A stretch of DNA of 64,000 nt from Nostoc sp. PCC 7524 (GCF_000316645.1 NC_019684.1:620001-684000), one strand, 5' to 3'; positions 18,699-28,706 are shown, counted from the first letter of the stretch. Notes: generated from the letters alone by a model not told the origin. Program-made: numbers and translations.

Positions 18699-20855
18699 AT
18701 GCTTCAGTATCCCAATCTCGAACAGGCGCTAAAATATCACTTCGGTTATGATCAGTTCCGGCCGGGACAACGGCAAATTATCGAAGATGCGCTGCAAAAT
18801 CGGGATTTATTGGTGGTGATGCCTACAGGTGGCGGTAAGTCTTTGTGCTTTCAGTTACCTGCACTGATGAAGTCAGGACTAACTGTGGTGGTATCACCGT
18901 TAATTGCTTTGATGCAAGACCAAGTAGAAGCACTACGAAATAATAATATCTCGGCTACGTTTCTCAATAGTAGTTTGAATCCTTATCAGGTGCGATCGCG
19001 TGAAGATGCCATCCTCAACGGTAAGGTAAGATTACTCTACGTCGCTCCAGAACGTTTACTCAGTGAAAGGTTTCTGCCATTCCTCGATTTAGTACACGAA
19101 AAAATCGGCATATCTATTTTTGCTATCGATGAAGCCCATTGTGTTTCTGAGTGGGGACACGATTTTCGTCCAGAATATCGTCAGTTGAAATCTTTGCGGA
19201 AACGTTATCCTAATGTCCCGATGCTTGCCCTTACCGCCACCGCTACAGATCGCGTCCGGGCTGATATTATTCAACAATTAGGATTAAAGCAGCCTAGTAT
19301 TCACATCGCTAGCTTTAATCGGCAAAATCTTTATTACGAAGTCCGTGCTAAAAGTAAACAGGCTTACGCGGAATTATTAGAATTAATTCGTGATACTGAA
19401 GGTTCAGTGATTATTTATTGTTTAACTCGCAAAAAAGTCGAAGAACTGACTTTTAAACTGCAAAATGATAAGATTGCTGTCTTACCTTATCATGCCGGAT
19501 TACCTGATGCCGAACGTAGCCAAAATCAAACGCGATTTATTCGGGATGATGTGCGGGTAATGGTGGCGACTATCGCCTTTGGCATGGGAATTAATAAACC
19601 CGATGTGCGGTTAGTGGTTCACTTTGATATTCCCCGGAATTTAGAAAGTTACTATCAAGAATCAGGCAGGGCTGGTAGGGATGGCGAACCTTCAAGGTGT
19701 ACAATCTTTTTCAGTTTTGCTGATATTAAAACTATTGAATGGAGTATAGAACAAAAAACCGAACCTCAAGAGCAATTGATTGCTCGGCAACAACTCCGGC
19801 AGATGATAGATTATGCTGAGGGGACAGATTGCCGCCGCACAATTCAACTGGGTTATTTTGGTGAACGTTTTGCTGGTAATTGTGGTAACTGTGATAATTG
19901 CCGCTATCCCAAACCTTTAGAAGATTGGACAATTGAAGCCATGAAGTTTTTATCTTGTGTGGCGCGATGTAAAGAAAGATTTGGGATGTTACACATTATT
20001 GATGTGTTACGCGGAGCAAAAAAAGAGAAGATTACTCAATACGAACATGATAAACTTTCTACCTACGGCATAGGTAAAGATAGAAGTGTAGATGAGTGGC
20101 GAATGTTGGGGCGATCGCTTTTACATCAAGGTTTACTAGAACAAACTAGCGATGGCTATTCTGTTCTCAAATTAAATGCTTTGAGTTGGGAAGTTATGCG
20201 CCGCCAACGCCAAGTCTTATTATCTGTTCCTGTGGCGCAGAAGGTGCGGTTAGTAGAAGATCACCCCAAAGCAGAAATAGCAGAAGCATTGTTGCATAGA
20301 CTGCGATCGCTACGTAAACAATTAGCTGATGAACAGTCTGTACCGCCTTACGTAGTCTTTCATGATTCTACTTTAAAACTGATGGCTCAAGTCCAGCCGA
20401 AAAACCTGGCTGAGTTCGGTAAACTTTCTGGTGTAGGTAGCCACAAACTCGCCCAATACGGGGAAAAGTTTCTGTCAGAAATTCGCGCCTACCGTCAAGA
20501 ACAAAGTTCAACAGATAAACCTGTGAATTCTACACCCTCACTCAGCTTAGTTTCTGGCTCTGAATTACAGACATTACAGTTACATCAACAAGGTTTAAAT
20601 ATTGCTCAAATAGCCCAAAAACGCAACCTGAGTCCATCTACCATTGCTAGTCACTTAGAAAAACTCATTGAAAAAAATCAGCCTGTAGATTTAAATCAAT
20701 TAGTACCTCTAGAACACCAGCAAAAAATTTGGCAAGTTTTGGAAGTGCTGGGTGATATTGCTTTGACACCAATTAAAGAACAGTTAGGCGACAGTTATAC
20801 CTTTAATGAGATTCGCCTAGTTCGGGAAAAGTGGCGGCGACAAAATCGTAAGTAG
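18699..20855 (+). CDS. recQ: ATP-dependent DNA helicase RecQ
   Basis: 3'-5' DNA helicase for recombination and stalled-fork repair, 718 residues. Walker A is MPTGGGKS (41-48) and the DEAH box begins at Asp144. Helicase motif VI is [10 protein letters not shown]. The zinc-binding cluster has Cys378, 395, 398 and 401. The RQC winged helix and an HRDC domain (about 515-595) follow, then an extra C-terminal helix-turn-helix region (about 610-715, [21 protein letters not shown]) found in many RecQ proteins. The ATG at 18699 follows a HIP1 site and gives the family N-terminus. It appears monocistronic. Confidence 0.96.
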   Translation: MLQYPNLEQALKYHFGYDQFRPGQRQIIEDALQNRDLLVVMPTGGGKSLCFQLPALMKSGLTVVVSPLIALMQDQVEALRNNNISATFLNSSLNPYQVRSREDAILNGKVRLLYVAPERLLSERFLPFLDLVHEKIGISIFAIDEAHCVSEWGHDFRPEYRQLKSLRKRYPNVPMLALTATATDRVRADIIQQLGLKQPSIHIASFNRQNLYYEVRAKSKQAYAELLELIRDTEGSVIIYCLTRKKVEELTFKLQNDKIAVLPYHAGLPDAERSQNQTRFIRDDVRVMVATIAFGMGINKPDVRLVVHFDIPRNLESYYQESGRAGRDGEPSRCTIFFSFADIKTIEWSIEQKTEPQEQLIARQQLRQMIDYAEGTDCRRTIQLGYFGERFAGNCGNCDNCRYPKPLEDWTIEAMKFLSCVARCKERFGMLHIIDVLRGAKKEKITQYEHDKLSTYGIGKDRSVDEWRMLGRSLLHQGLLEQTSDGYSVLKLNALSWEVMRRQRQVLLSVPVAQKVRLVEDHPKAEIAEALLHRLRSLRKQLADEQSVPPYVVFHDSTLKLMAQVQPKNLAEFGKLSGVGSHKLAQYGEKFLSEIRAYRQEQSSTDKPVNSTPSLSLVSGSELQTLQLHQQGLNIAQIAQKRNLSPSTIASHLEKLIEKNQPVDLNQLVPLEHQQKIWQVLEVLGDIALTPIKEQLGDSYTFNEIRLVREKWRRQNRK

Positions 20856-21017
20856 ATTAGAAATACTCTTTTCTAGCCTCTAATCTCTAGAATCTAGATG
20901 GCGATGATGAGCGATCGCATCAATCAATAAAGCTCACTATTTGTTCAACTTATAGCTTTTTCTCAGTATTTAGGCGATGGGCTGCGCCGCACCGGAAGCG
21001 ATCGCTGGCTACTTTGA

Positions 21018-21197
21018 TCAAGAAACTACATCTACATAACTAGGGATACTAGCACCAGTATTTTGTGATTCCCTAGCAGGCTGTGATGATACAATACTTT
21101 TGGTTTTTGTAGCTAAAACTACAGACAGTACCTTTGGCAGTACAAGACAGACAGCAGTGTTTAACAGAGTCAAGAGGATAACATCCATCGAACTCAT
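21018..21197 (-). CDS. small single-span membrane protein, copy 1 of a related pair
   Basis: A 59-residue ORF not recognised as any known family. The ATG at 21197 follows GAGGGG with a seven-base gap, the best ribosome site among local small ORFs, so this start is preferred to the upstream in-frame ATG at 21230. One hydrophobic helix (VILLTLLNTAVCLVLPKVLS) is followed by a basic stretch and a polar Ser-rich tail. Its helix closely matches the ORF at 21590-21838. Small size plus one membrane span also fits type I toxins or regulatory membrane peptides, but there is no evidence for either. Confidence 0.5.
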   Translation of the reverse strand: MSSMDVILLTLLNTAVCLVLPKVLSVVLATKTKSIVSSQPARESQNTGASIPSYVDVVS

Positions 21198-21370
21198 AGA
21201 CCTACCCCTCTTTGCAAATTTTTGAATCAATCTTTATATTACTGTGAATTACAAATTGCATCAGGGATAACATATTTTATTTTTCTTCTAGTATCTATAA
21301 GCTTCATCTATATATATTTTTGTTAAGCATTCATATAGTGGGCTTTGGCTACCAAGACCTAGATATAGCA

Positions 21371-21398
21371 GGTGACAGGTGACAGGTGACAGGTGATA
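21371..21398. repeat. 7-bp tandem repeat (GGTGACA)3-4
   Basis: Three GGTGACA units and a fourth with one change (GGTGATA). It lies between the two small membrane ORFs. Confidence 0.9.
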
Positions 21399-21465
21399 CA
21401 GCAGATTCGATATTTATGAGGTACAGCAAATAATTGAAAAGTAATGAGTAATAAGTAAATTTTTT

Positions 21466-21500
21466 ACTCATTACTCATTACTCATTACTCATTACTCGTT
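21466..21500. repeat. 7-bp tandem repeat (ACTCATT)5
   Basis: Four ACTCATT units and a fifth ACTCGTT. The preceding GTAATGAGTAATAAGTAAA can pair with it to form an imperfect hairpin. Confidence 0.9.
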
Positions 21501-21589
21501 TACGGGGCTACGGTATAAGTTTAGAAAACGGTGGCTTTACGCATCACGACTCGGAAATTATGCAGAGACTATAACCCTAAAATAGTCCA

Positions 21590-21838
21590 TCAATTCGCAG
21601 AACATTTAGAACAGAAATGAGGGCTGAATTTACAAAACTCATTGCCCGTTAATGGGTAAGTCGTGCAGTATGGAAAACTGGTAATTCCTCTGCCTGTTTG
21701 TCGCAACTTTGCACCCTTGGGTAATCTGTAATGCCGTTTACTTTTAGGAGGGGACAGAATCAATGATAAAAGCTTGGGTAATCCCAAACAGGCAACAACA
21801 TTGATCAGCGTTAGCAAGAAAGCGTCTAGTAAAGCTAT
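21590..21838 (-). pseudogene. related small membrane ORF without a normal start codon, copy 2
   Basis: The predicted helix (LLTLINVVACLGLPKLLSLI) aligns residue for residue with the helix of the ORF at 21018-21197. The codon aligned with the copy 1 ATG is ATA at 21838, with a GGGGG tract upstream in a matching place. The only usual alternative is TTG at 21817 inside the helix, which would give 75 residues. The tail (SKRHYRLPKGAKLRQ) is more basic and then diverges from copy 1. It is either a start-codon pseudogene or a gene with unusual initiation. Confidence 0.4.
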
Positions 21839-22201
21839 GGGTAATCACCCCCAGGCAATAATTAGGTGGACACTATTGATACTTGCAAATGGGATTTAGC
21901 AGTCAGAATTCCAGCGTCAGACCTATTACCAGTATCGGAAAATTATTTCAATTATGAGTTGCTCAACGATACCAAACGCCGAGCAATCATCAGTTCCGAC
22001 TTCTGTGTTCTGAATTCCTCTCTCAAAACCATTGATTTTGGTTTATATAAATTAACTTTAGCATAAGTGTAGATCAATCTAAATGTTAAAGTTGCGAAAC
22101 TGACTACAAAGTGAATGATGTAGATATAGGGAAGCGATATTGTAGCGTAATAAGCAGAATCAATTTAGACATAGCCAATTTTGAAGTTGAGGTGATATGT
22201 G
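21839..22201. other. intergenic region upstream of the acyl synthetase
   Basis: About 360 bases. A 66-codon forward ORF at 21866-22066 has no ribosome site and no recognisable features and is not called. I see no other structure here, though the promoter of the synthetase must lie in it. Confidence 0.5.
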
Positions 22202-24178
22202 ATGGTAACTATCCAACCAGGATCTTCTCTTTTAGCCAATATTAGTAAGCAAGAAAGTCTATCAATCCAGCGTTTGGTAGATTACACCAATGTCGAGTCA
22301 CTACCAGAAATTTGGCCTTTGGCAGCTAAACAATTTGGTGACATTGTGGCACTGCACAACCCCCACGCTCAACCAGAGGTAAAAATTACTTATACTCAGC
22401 TAGCAGCAAAAATTCAGCAATTTGCGGCTGGTTTACAAGCCTTGGGAGTGCAAGCAGGCGATCGCATCTCCTTAATAGCAGATAATAGTCCACGCTGGTT
22501 TATTGCCGATCAAGGCATCATTACCGCCGGGGGAGTAGACGCAGTACGGAGTTCCCAAGCTGAACGGGAAGAATTACTGTATATTGTGGCTCATAGCGGT
22601 AGTACAGCCTTAGTAGTGGAAGATTTAAAGACTTTACACAAACTCCGGGAACGTCTCAACGACTTACCAATTAACTTTGTAGTCTTACTTTCCGAAGAAG
22701 CACCACCCGCCGCAGAAACTTTGAGAATCTTAAACTATGAGCAATTACTAGAACTGGGTGCTAATCATAAATTAGTCAAAGTCAAGCTAGCTGCTGACAA
22801 CCTAGCCACCTTGATTTACACCTCCGGGACTACAGGTAAACCCAAGGGAGTGATGCTATCCCACAGCAACTTGTTGCACCAAGTCAAAACCTTGGGAACA
22901 GTGGTACAACCCCAACCAGGGGATATGGTTCTGAGTATTCTTCCCACTTGGCACAGCTACGAACGCAGTGGTGAGTATTTCTTACTTTCCCAAGGTTGTA
23001 CCCAGGTTTACACTAATTTACGTTCCGTTAAAAAAGATTTAAAAGACTTTAAACCCAATTTCATGATTGCCGTTCCCCGACTGTGGGAATCGATTTATGA
23101 AGGTGTGCAGAAGCAATTTCGCGAACAACCCGCCAAAAAGCAACGCCTCATCTATTCCTTACTGGGTGCGAGTGAGAGATACATCAAAGCCAAGAGAATT
23201 GCTCAAGGCTTAAGTTTAGATCATCTCCATGTCTCATCTATGGGACGTTTAGGGGCAAGAATCATAGCATCGGCTTTATTTCCCCTCCACGCCCTAGGAG
23301 AACGCCTAGTTTATGGTAAAGTCCGGGAAGCTACGGGGGGACGGATCAAGCAAGTAATTAGCGGTGGCGGTGCCTTACCCCGACACATAGATAACTTCTT
23401 TGAAATTATTGGCGTAGAAATTTTACAAGGATACGGTTTAACAGAAACTTCTCCCGTAACTAACGCCCGTCGTCCCTGGCACAATTTACGCGGTTCATCC
23501 GGACAACCAATACCCGGTACAGAAGTTAAAATCGTAGATCCTGAGACTCGCCAGCCTTTAGCAGCAGGCAAACGAGGCTTGGTGTTATTGCGAGGGCCGC
23601 AAGTCATGCAAGGCTATTATCAAAATCCCGAAGCCACAGCCAAAGTCATTGACGCTGAAGGGTGGTTTAATAGCGGTGACTTGGGGTGGATTACACCATA
23701 TAATGACCTAGTGCTGACAGGCAGGGCAAAAGATACCATTGTCTTAACCAATGGGGAAAATATCGAGCCGCAGCCCATCGAGGATGCCTGCTTGCGATCG
23801 CCCTACATTGACCAGATTATGCTAGTTGGACAAGATCAACGCTGTATCGGCGCTTTAATTGTCCCCAACCTAGAAGCTTTGGAAAAATGGGCTGAGGCTC
23901 AAAATCGCACTTTAATTACAGAGGATAATAATTTAACCTCTTCATCAGGTGAAACAATTACCCTGGAGAGTAAAATGATCCAGGATTTATTCCGGCAAGA
24001 ATTGAATCGGGAAGTGCAGAACCGTCCAGGTTATCGCCCAGATGACCGTGTTGGGCCGTTTAGACTGATTCTAGAGCCGTTTTCCATTGAAAATGGCTTA
24101 ATGACACAAACGCTGAAAATCCGGCGACACGTTGTCATGGAACGCTACCACGATCTCATTGCCGCCATGTTTGCCTAA
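22202..24178 (+). CDS. aas: long-chain acyl-ACP synthetase / acyl-CoA ligase
   Basis: AMP-forming ligase of 658 residues. The ATP loop is YTSGTTGKPKGVMLSH (about 205-220). Other ANL motifs are QGYGLTETSPV, WFNSGDLGW and the lysine-bearing LKIRRH near the end. In cyanobacteria the single close relative (Synechocystis slr1609) works as an acyl-ACP synthetase that recycles free fatty acids released from membranes; I infer the same here, and the symbol rests on that. ATG at 22202 follows GAGGTGA six bases upstream; a GTG directly before it is the frame's first possible start. The YlqD-like gene follows after 41 bases in the same direction. Confidence 0.88.
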   Translation: MVTIQPGSSLLANISKQESLSIQRLVDYTNVESLPEIWPLAAKQFGDIVALHNPHAQPEVKITYTQLAAKIQQFAAGLQALGVQAGDRISLIADNSPRWFIADQGIITAGGVDAVRSSQAEREELLYIVAHSGSTALVVEDLKTLHKLRERLNDLPINFVVLLSEEAPPAAETLRILNYEQLLELGANHKLVKVKLAADNLATLIYTSGTTGKPKGVMLSHSNLLHQVKTLGTVVQPQPGDMVLSILPTWHSYERSGEYFLLSQGCTQVYTNLRSVKKDLKDFKPNFMIAVPRLWESIYEGVQKQFREQPAKKQRLIYSLLGASERYIKAKRIAQGLSLDHLHVSSMGRLGARIIASALFPLHALGERLVYGKVREATGGRIKQVISGGGALPRHIDNFFEIIGVEILQGYGLTETSPVTNARRPWHNLRGSSGQPIPGTEVKIVDPETRQPLAAGKRGLVLLRGPQVMQGYYQNPEATAKVIDAEGWFNSGDLGWITPYNDLVLTGRAKDTIVLTNGENIEPQPIEDACLRSPYIDQIMLVGQDQRCIGALIVPNLEALEKWAEAQNRTLITEDNNLTSSSGETITLESKMIQDLFRQELNREVQNRPGYRPDDRVGPFRLILEPFSIENGLMTQTLKIRRHVVMERYHDLIAAMFA

Positions 24179-24219
24179 TAATTCCACACTACAAACTATA
24201 GAGTGAACGCGAAACTTTT

Positions 24220-24672
24220 ATGACTGATGTCTCCAATCCTCAATTGCTTTTAAAGCGCGTCGTTAACGTCAAAGTTATTGTCACCCCCCTCTGGAAAGAG
24301 GAAGTACAACAACAACTGCAAGCACAGATCAACCAACTTGATCAGCAATTGCAACAGTTGGACATGGAAGGACAAAGAGCGATCGCAGCTGTACAAAAGC
24401 AAAGTCTCCAGCCACCAGGACCCCAAACCCTCCAACAAATCGATAACATCCAACTGCAAGTCAATCAAAAGAAAAGTGAATTCCTAGAGCAGAAAAACCA
24501 AATGCTGCAAAACCTCCAGCAAGTACAATTGCTTGAGTTGGATCAAGAAGTCAATCAATTCCAAATGGAAGGTTTTTTCCGTGTGGAGCGGGGCGATAAT
24601 TTAATAAGCAAAATGCAAGTTGAAATCGTTCTCCGTGATGGAGTTGTCGAAGACATTCGTGGCGATATTTAA
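24220..24672 (+). CDS. YlqD family protein
   Basis: 150 residues. The N-terminus LLLKRVVNVKVIVTPLWKEE is followed by a long glutamine-rich coiled coil (about 28-110) and a short C-terminal beta region (GDNLISKMQVEIVLRDGVVEDIRG). This layout matches YlqD-like proteins found in Firmicutes and cyanobacteria, whose function is unknown. No signal peptide or membrane span is seen. It probably shares a transcript with the synthetase upstream. Confidence 0.8.
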   Translation: MTDVSNPQLLLKRVVNVKVIVTPLWKEEVQQQLQAQINQLDQQLQQLDMEGQRAIAAVQKQSLQPPGPQTLQQIDNIQLQVNQKKSEFLEQKNQMLQNLQQVQLLELDQEVNQFQMEGFFRVERGDNLISKMQVEIVLRDGVVEDIRGDI

Positions 24673-24694
24673 ATAAATCAGTGTGAGCGCGTTC

Positions 24695-25222
24695 CTAATT
24701 TTTAATTGGGAATTTTGAATTTTCGTCAAGGGTAGGATTTCCAGTTCGACCTGGAATTTGGGAACCTACCCAAACAATTTGCCAGATTGGCGGTGAACTA
24801 ACTAAAAGCGATCGCCCAAAAACAGACATCTCCAGACGATATTTAATCACCTCAGATGAATTACCCTGCTTTTGAATTACCGTCACTAAAACTTGATTCG
24901 GTTGCGGATAGATAACCTCCACCTGGCGATCGCCCTTAGTTGAAGTCAAATCATCTAAAACATTCATCGCCAGCGTTTGCGGGTCGGTACCTTGTAGAGG
25001 GTAGTTGATCTTTTCTAAAGGTATAGTTTGATATTTGGCACGTTCTGGGTGTTCTACAACTTGTTGAGAATGTTGAACTACTGATAATTGTTGTGGTTGC
25101 ACGTTAGTAGTATCGTCAACAATCAATAATGGTGTCTGGTGTTGAGTCATATAAAAACCAACACTTACAGTAGTAAAGATACTCAGTATCAGAATTAAAA
25201 ACAATTTCAGCTTTACTGGCAT
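24695..25222 (-). CDS. membrane-anchored protein of unknown function
   Basis: 175 residues with one N-terminal membrane span (LFLILILSIFTTVSVGFYM, about 6-25) and an extracytoplasmic domain containing several beta-strand patterns (RQVEVIYPQPNQVLVTVIQ). I do not recognise a characterised family. There is no lipobox cysteine, so it is a signal-anchor or weakly cleaved signal peptide. It is convergent with the YlqD-like gene, with 22 bases between the stops. Confidence 0.7.
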   Translation of the reverse strand: MPVKLKLFLILILSIFTTVSVGFYMTQHQTPLLIVDDTTNVQPQQLSVVQHSQQVVEHPERAKYQTIPLEKINYPLQGTDPQTLAMNVLDDLTSTKGDRQVEVIYPQPNQVLVTVIQKQGNSSEVIKYRLEMSVFGRSLLVSSPPIWQIVWVGSQIPGRTGNPTLDENSKFPIKN

Positions 25223-25794
25223 AAAACTAAACAGGTATTTTCAATTGCCCAGGGACTGGGGACTGGGGACTGGGGATTGGGAACTGGGGATTGGGCAGAT
25301 GAATTCAAAATTCAATATCTTCTGTTCCTCTGTTTGCCTCCCCTAAACTCCTACACACCCCTATCCCCCACTCCCCATTCCCTACTCCCTATTCCCTACT
25401 TTCATGGTTTGATTGTGTAGACTTACTTAATTTGAAGTTTAAGGACTAATTACCCTTTATCATCTCCCTTACGAAAGCTTCTAATTTCCGATAATTAGTG
25501 ATCAGCGATACAAATCTATATGAAAATTGCATCGGACTTGTGAAAAACTCAATGGTATGGAAGCATAGACCCCAAGGTTAGCTGGAGGTTCCAAGAGTTT
25601 GCCAGATAAGGGAGAGCAAAGGAACCAGAGGAGAGATTTTCTTTCCCAATCCCCAATCCCCAGTCCCCAATCCCCAATCCCCAATCCCTAACCTAAAATA
25701 GAAAAACTCAACCATAAAACCCTCTTGCCAAGATACAATTCGATCTGGCAAAAGCTGATAAAGTCCATAAACCCATTGATTCTAGAACCACCAT
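25223..25794. repeat. intergenic region rich in STRRs
   Basis: About 570 bases. Blocks of GGGGACT/GGGGATT heptamers at about 25249-25294 and the complementary CCCCAAT/CCCCAGT at about 25644-25688 form an inverted pair roughly 350 bases apart. A run of CCCCTA/CTCCC pyrimidine units lies at 25340-25400. No gene is seen. Confidence 0.8.
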
Positions 25795-27078
25795 ATGAGC
25801 ATTCACGAAATATTCATGCCGGCGCTTAGTTCCACCATGACTGAAGGCAAAATTGTCTCCTGGGTAAAATCGCCAGGCGACAAAGTGGAAAAAGGCGAAA
25901 CAGTGGTGGTTGTCGAGTCAGATAAGGCAGATATGGATGTGGAATCCTTCTATGAGGGATATCTGGCACATATCGTAGTACAAGCCGGTGACAGTGCGCC
26001 TGTGGGGGCTGCGATCGCTTATGTTGCAGAAACTGAAGCCGAAATCGAAGCCGCCAAATCTATGGGGAACTCCGGCGGTGCAGTAGCGACTCCTACCTCT
26101 GCACCTGAACCAGTTGCAGTTGCAGCCTCAGTAGGAACACCTACCCTAGCATCTCAAAATGGGTCTAACCACAAAGAAGGCAGACTCGTAGCTTCACCAA
26201 GGGCCCGCAAATTAGCCAAAGACCTCAAAGTTGATTTGACCTCTCTTAAAGGTAGCGGCCCCTACGGTCGGATTGTCGCTGAGGATGTGGAAGCAGCTAC
26301 AGGTAAAACTTCTACCCCGCCTGCTCCCATTACTGCCGTCCCAAGCATTACCCCAGTTAAACCAGCTGCACCAACACCCGCACCAGCACCCGCAGCAACT
26401 GTCCCCGGTCAAATCGCCCCATTCAATACTCTACAAAATGCCGTCATTCGGAATATGGTCGCTAGCCTAGCAGTACCAGAATTCCGTGTTAGTTACACAA
26501 TCACCACTGATGGCTTAGACAAACTTTACAAACAAATTAAATCCAAGGGCGTAACAATGACAGCCCTACTGGCAAAAGCCGTAGCGGTGGCATTACAAAA
26601 ACATCCACTTTTAAATGCTAGCTATTCTGATCAAGGTGTAGTTTACCACTCCGACATTAATATTGCCGTAGCCGTAGCTATGGATGATGGTGGTTTAATT
26701 ACACCCGTATTAAAAAATGCCGACCAAGTAGACATTTACTCACTCTCACGCAATTGGAAATCTCTTGTAGAGCGCGCTAGAGCTAAACAACTGCAACCCG
26801 ACGAGTACAACAGTGGTACTTTTACCCTGTCTAACTTGGGGATGTTTGGCGTAGATACATTTGATGCGATTCTACCACCAGGACAAGGTTCGATTTTAGC
26901 GATCGGTGCAGCCCGTCCCCAAGTTGTCGCCAGCCCAGACGGTTTGTTTGGTGTGCGTCAACAAATGCAGGTAAATATCACCTGTGACCACCGGATTATT
27001 TACGGCGCACACGCTGCGGCGTTTTTACAAGATTTGGCTAAGTTGATTGAGACTGATGCCCAATCTTTAACACTTTAA
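25795..27078 (+). CDS. pdhC: dihydrolipoamide acetyltransferase, pyruvate dehydrogenase E2 (plastid type)
   Basis: E2 core of the pyruvate dehydrogenase complex, which transfers acetyl from lipoyl-lysine to CoA. An N-terminal lipoyl domain carries Lys44 in ESDKADMD. An Ala/Pro linker leads to the E1/E3-binding domain (ASPRARKLAKDLKVDL) and a second Ala/Pro linker (about 175-203). The catalytic acyltransferase domain ends with the active-site His399. The usual HxxxDG motif reads HRIIYG, with Tyr403 in place of Asp; I recall the same change in plant plastid and cyanobacterial E2 proteins. It has 427 residues and a single lipoyl domain. It stands alone, not next to E1 or E3. Confidence 0.92.
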   Translation: MSIHEIFMPALSSTMTEGKIVSWVKSPGDKVEKGETVVVVESDKADMDVESFYEGYLAHIVVQAGDSAPVGAAIAYVAETEAEIEAAKSMGNSGGAVATPTSAPEPVAVAASVGTPTLASQNGSNHKEGRLVASPRARKLAKDLKVDLTSLKGSGPYGRIVAEDVEAATGKTSTPPAPITAVPSITPVKPAAPTPAPAPAATVPGQIAPFNTLQNAVIRNMVASLAVPEFRVSYTITTDGLDKLYKQIKSKGVTMTALLAKAVAVALQKHPLLNASYSDQGVVYHSDINIAVAVAMDDGGLITPVLKNADQVDIYSLSRNWKSLVERARAKQLQPDEYNSGTFTLSNLGMFGVDTFDAILPPGQGSILAIGAARPQVVASPDGLFGVRQQMQVNITCDHRIIYGAHAAAFLQDLAKLIETDAQSLTL

Positions 27079-27117
27079 TTGGCATCCGGTTGAGTTAACC
27101 ATAATTTGGATCAATAA

Positions 27118-27146
27118 AACCCCGGTTTCTTGAAGAAATCGGGGTT
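27118..27146 (+). terminator. terminator hairpin after pdhC
   Basis: A 13-bp stem with one G.U pair (AACCCCGGTTTCT against AGAAATCGGGGTT) and a TGA loop, followed by CTATATTT. It lies 39 bases after the stop codon. Confidence 0.7.
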
Positions 27147-27504
27147 CTATATTTGTAATGCAAGATGATAGCATTAGCATCTCTTCAAGAAAAACCTCGT
27201 CGGTGCGCCTTGGCTTTAGAATATTTTGTGGCTAATAGCGAAAGTCAGATATATCTGAACTGTAATCATACTGAGCTATTTGCTAAACAACAGCATGGTA
27301 CTCAAAATCAATCAAACCCCTACTTTTCCAGCATCTTTTGCTAGTATCCGGATGAATTCATAAGAAATTATTAAAATTTTACGGCGGAATTTGTGGTGAT
27401 TGTGTAGCAAAAATTATGATTTTGCAAAGTTCCAGTAATGGTACTAGCATAGAAAAAAAATTGTGGTTAGATTAATAACACCACAAAGTAGCGATTGTTG
27501 AGCT
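27147..27504. other. intergenic region upstream of kinase 1
   Basis: About 360 bases of AT-rich DNA. I see no repeats or ORFs worth calling; it presumably contains the kinase promoter. Confidence 0.5.
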
Positions 27505-28566
27505 ATGAATCGTTTTTCTGGGAACATTACAAATATTCGTGCGTACAGTTTGGAACAAAATCACCTGGCTCAAATGTGTGGTTCCAAACAGTTATTTCGC
27601 GATCGCTATGTCATCTTACGCATTATAGGTAGAGGTGGTTTTGGTATCACTTTTTTGGCGCAAGATGCGGTATTACCCGGAAATCCCTTGTGTGTGATTA
27701 AACAACTGTGTCCCAAAGTTACTAGCCCTAGAAGTTGGCAAAGCGCCTGTCAAAGATTTGAAAAGGAAGCTAAAACTTTAGCTAAACTCGGTAGTCATTC
27801 TCAAATTCCCATGCTGCTAGACTACTTTGAAGGCAATGGGGAATTATATTTAGTGCAAGAATACATCCGGGGTTGGACTTTAGCGCGAGAAGTCAGACGT
27901 AATGGGATAAAAACAGAAGCCGAAGCCAAGCAGTTTTTGCGGGAATTACTACCCGTTTTGCAATATCTTTATCAAAATCAAGTTATCCACCGAGATATTA
28001 AACCCCTGAACTTATTGCGCTGTGTAGATGATCAGCGCATAGTGTTGATAGATTTTGGTGCAGTTAAGGAAAACCTAACTGATGTTGGTGCAACCTCACT
28101 CAATCACAACATCAATACAAATTTTGTGGGGACAATGGGATTTGCACCACCAGAACAATTTTCTCTACGTCCAGTGTATGCCAGTGATATTTATGCCCTG
28201 GGGATGACTTGTATTTATTTATTAACTGGCAAAGGGCCATTAGAAATGGAACATGACAGCCAGACTGGTGAAGTGTGCTGGTATAACTATGTCAATGTTA
28301 GCGACAGCTTTACACGCATTTTAAGCAAAATGGTAAAGATTTCCCTCAATGAACGCTTCCAAAAACCTAGTGATGTCATGAGGGCTTTGAACGCAGAAAA
28401 TGATTTTCCCCATTTGGCACACTGTTTAGCCACCCAACCACTCAACATTCATCCCCCTGCACCAGTAGAAGCTACTGAGGAATATATATCACCCACAGCC
28501 AGAACTGCGATCGCTATCCGTCAATGGCAAGCTAAACTCAAAGCTAAACAGTCACATTTATCTTAA
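27505..28566 (+). CDS. Ser/Thr protein kinase (Hanks type)
   Basis: 353 residues, almost entirely kinase domain. The glycine loop is IGRGGFGITF, the catalytic lysine is in VIKQL, the catalytic loop is HRDIKPLNLL, and the metal-binding motif is DFGAVKE. The activation segment ends in GTMGFAPPEQF, as in cyanobacterial kinases. There is no C-terminal sensor or membrane span, unlike its neighbour at 29050. An N-terminal tail of about 35 residues precedes the domain. Substrates are not known from sequence. Confidence 0.92.
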   Translation: MNRFSGNITNIRAYSLEQNHLAQMCGSKQLFRDRYVILRIIGRGGFGITFLAQDAVLPGNPLCVIKQLCPKVTSPRSWQSACQRFEKEAKTLAKLGSHSQIPMLLDYFEGNGELYLVQEYIRGWTLAREVRRNGIKTEAEAKQFLRELLPVLQYLYQNQVIHRDIKPLNLLRCVDDQRIVLIDFGAVKENLTDVGATSLNHNINTNFVGTMGFAPPEQFSLRPVYASDIYALGMTCIYLLTGKGPLEMEHDSQTGEVCWYNYVNVSDSFTRILSKMVKISLNERFQKPSDVMRALNAENDFPHLAHCLATQPLNIHPPAPVEATEEYISPTARTAIAIRQWQAKLKAKQSHLS

Positions 28567-28592
28567 GACAGGGGGCAGGAGGCAAATCTTCA

Positions 28593-28706
28593 GTAGTGGC
28601 GTGGCGTGGCAAGGCTAAAATAGTGTATTAGATATAGGTTGGGTTTCGCCTTGCTCAACCCAACCTACAAATTTTTTGCATCATTTTAGTTGTGTCACGC
28701 CACTAC
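28593..28706. mobile_element. MITE-like element, family C
   Basis: The ends are GTAGTGGCGTG (28593-28603) and CACGCCACTAC (28696-28706), a perfect 11-bp terminal inverted repeat. The similarity extends inwards to CTAAAAT/ATTTTAG. A nested inverted repeat AGGTTGGGTT/AACCCAACCT sits in the middle. It is 114 bp and non-coding. Confidence 0.65.

Noticed and set aside
21018..21197. PatS/HetN-like heterocyst inhibitor peptide
   Set aside because: The RGSGR pentapeptide is absent from both small ORFs.
21866..22066. 66-codon forward ORF upstream of the acyl synthetase
   Set aside because: No ribosome site, no family features, ordinary for AT-rich intergenic DNA.
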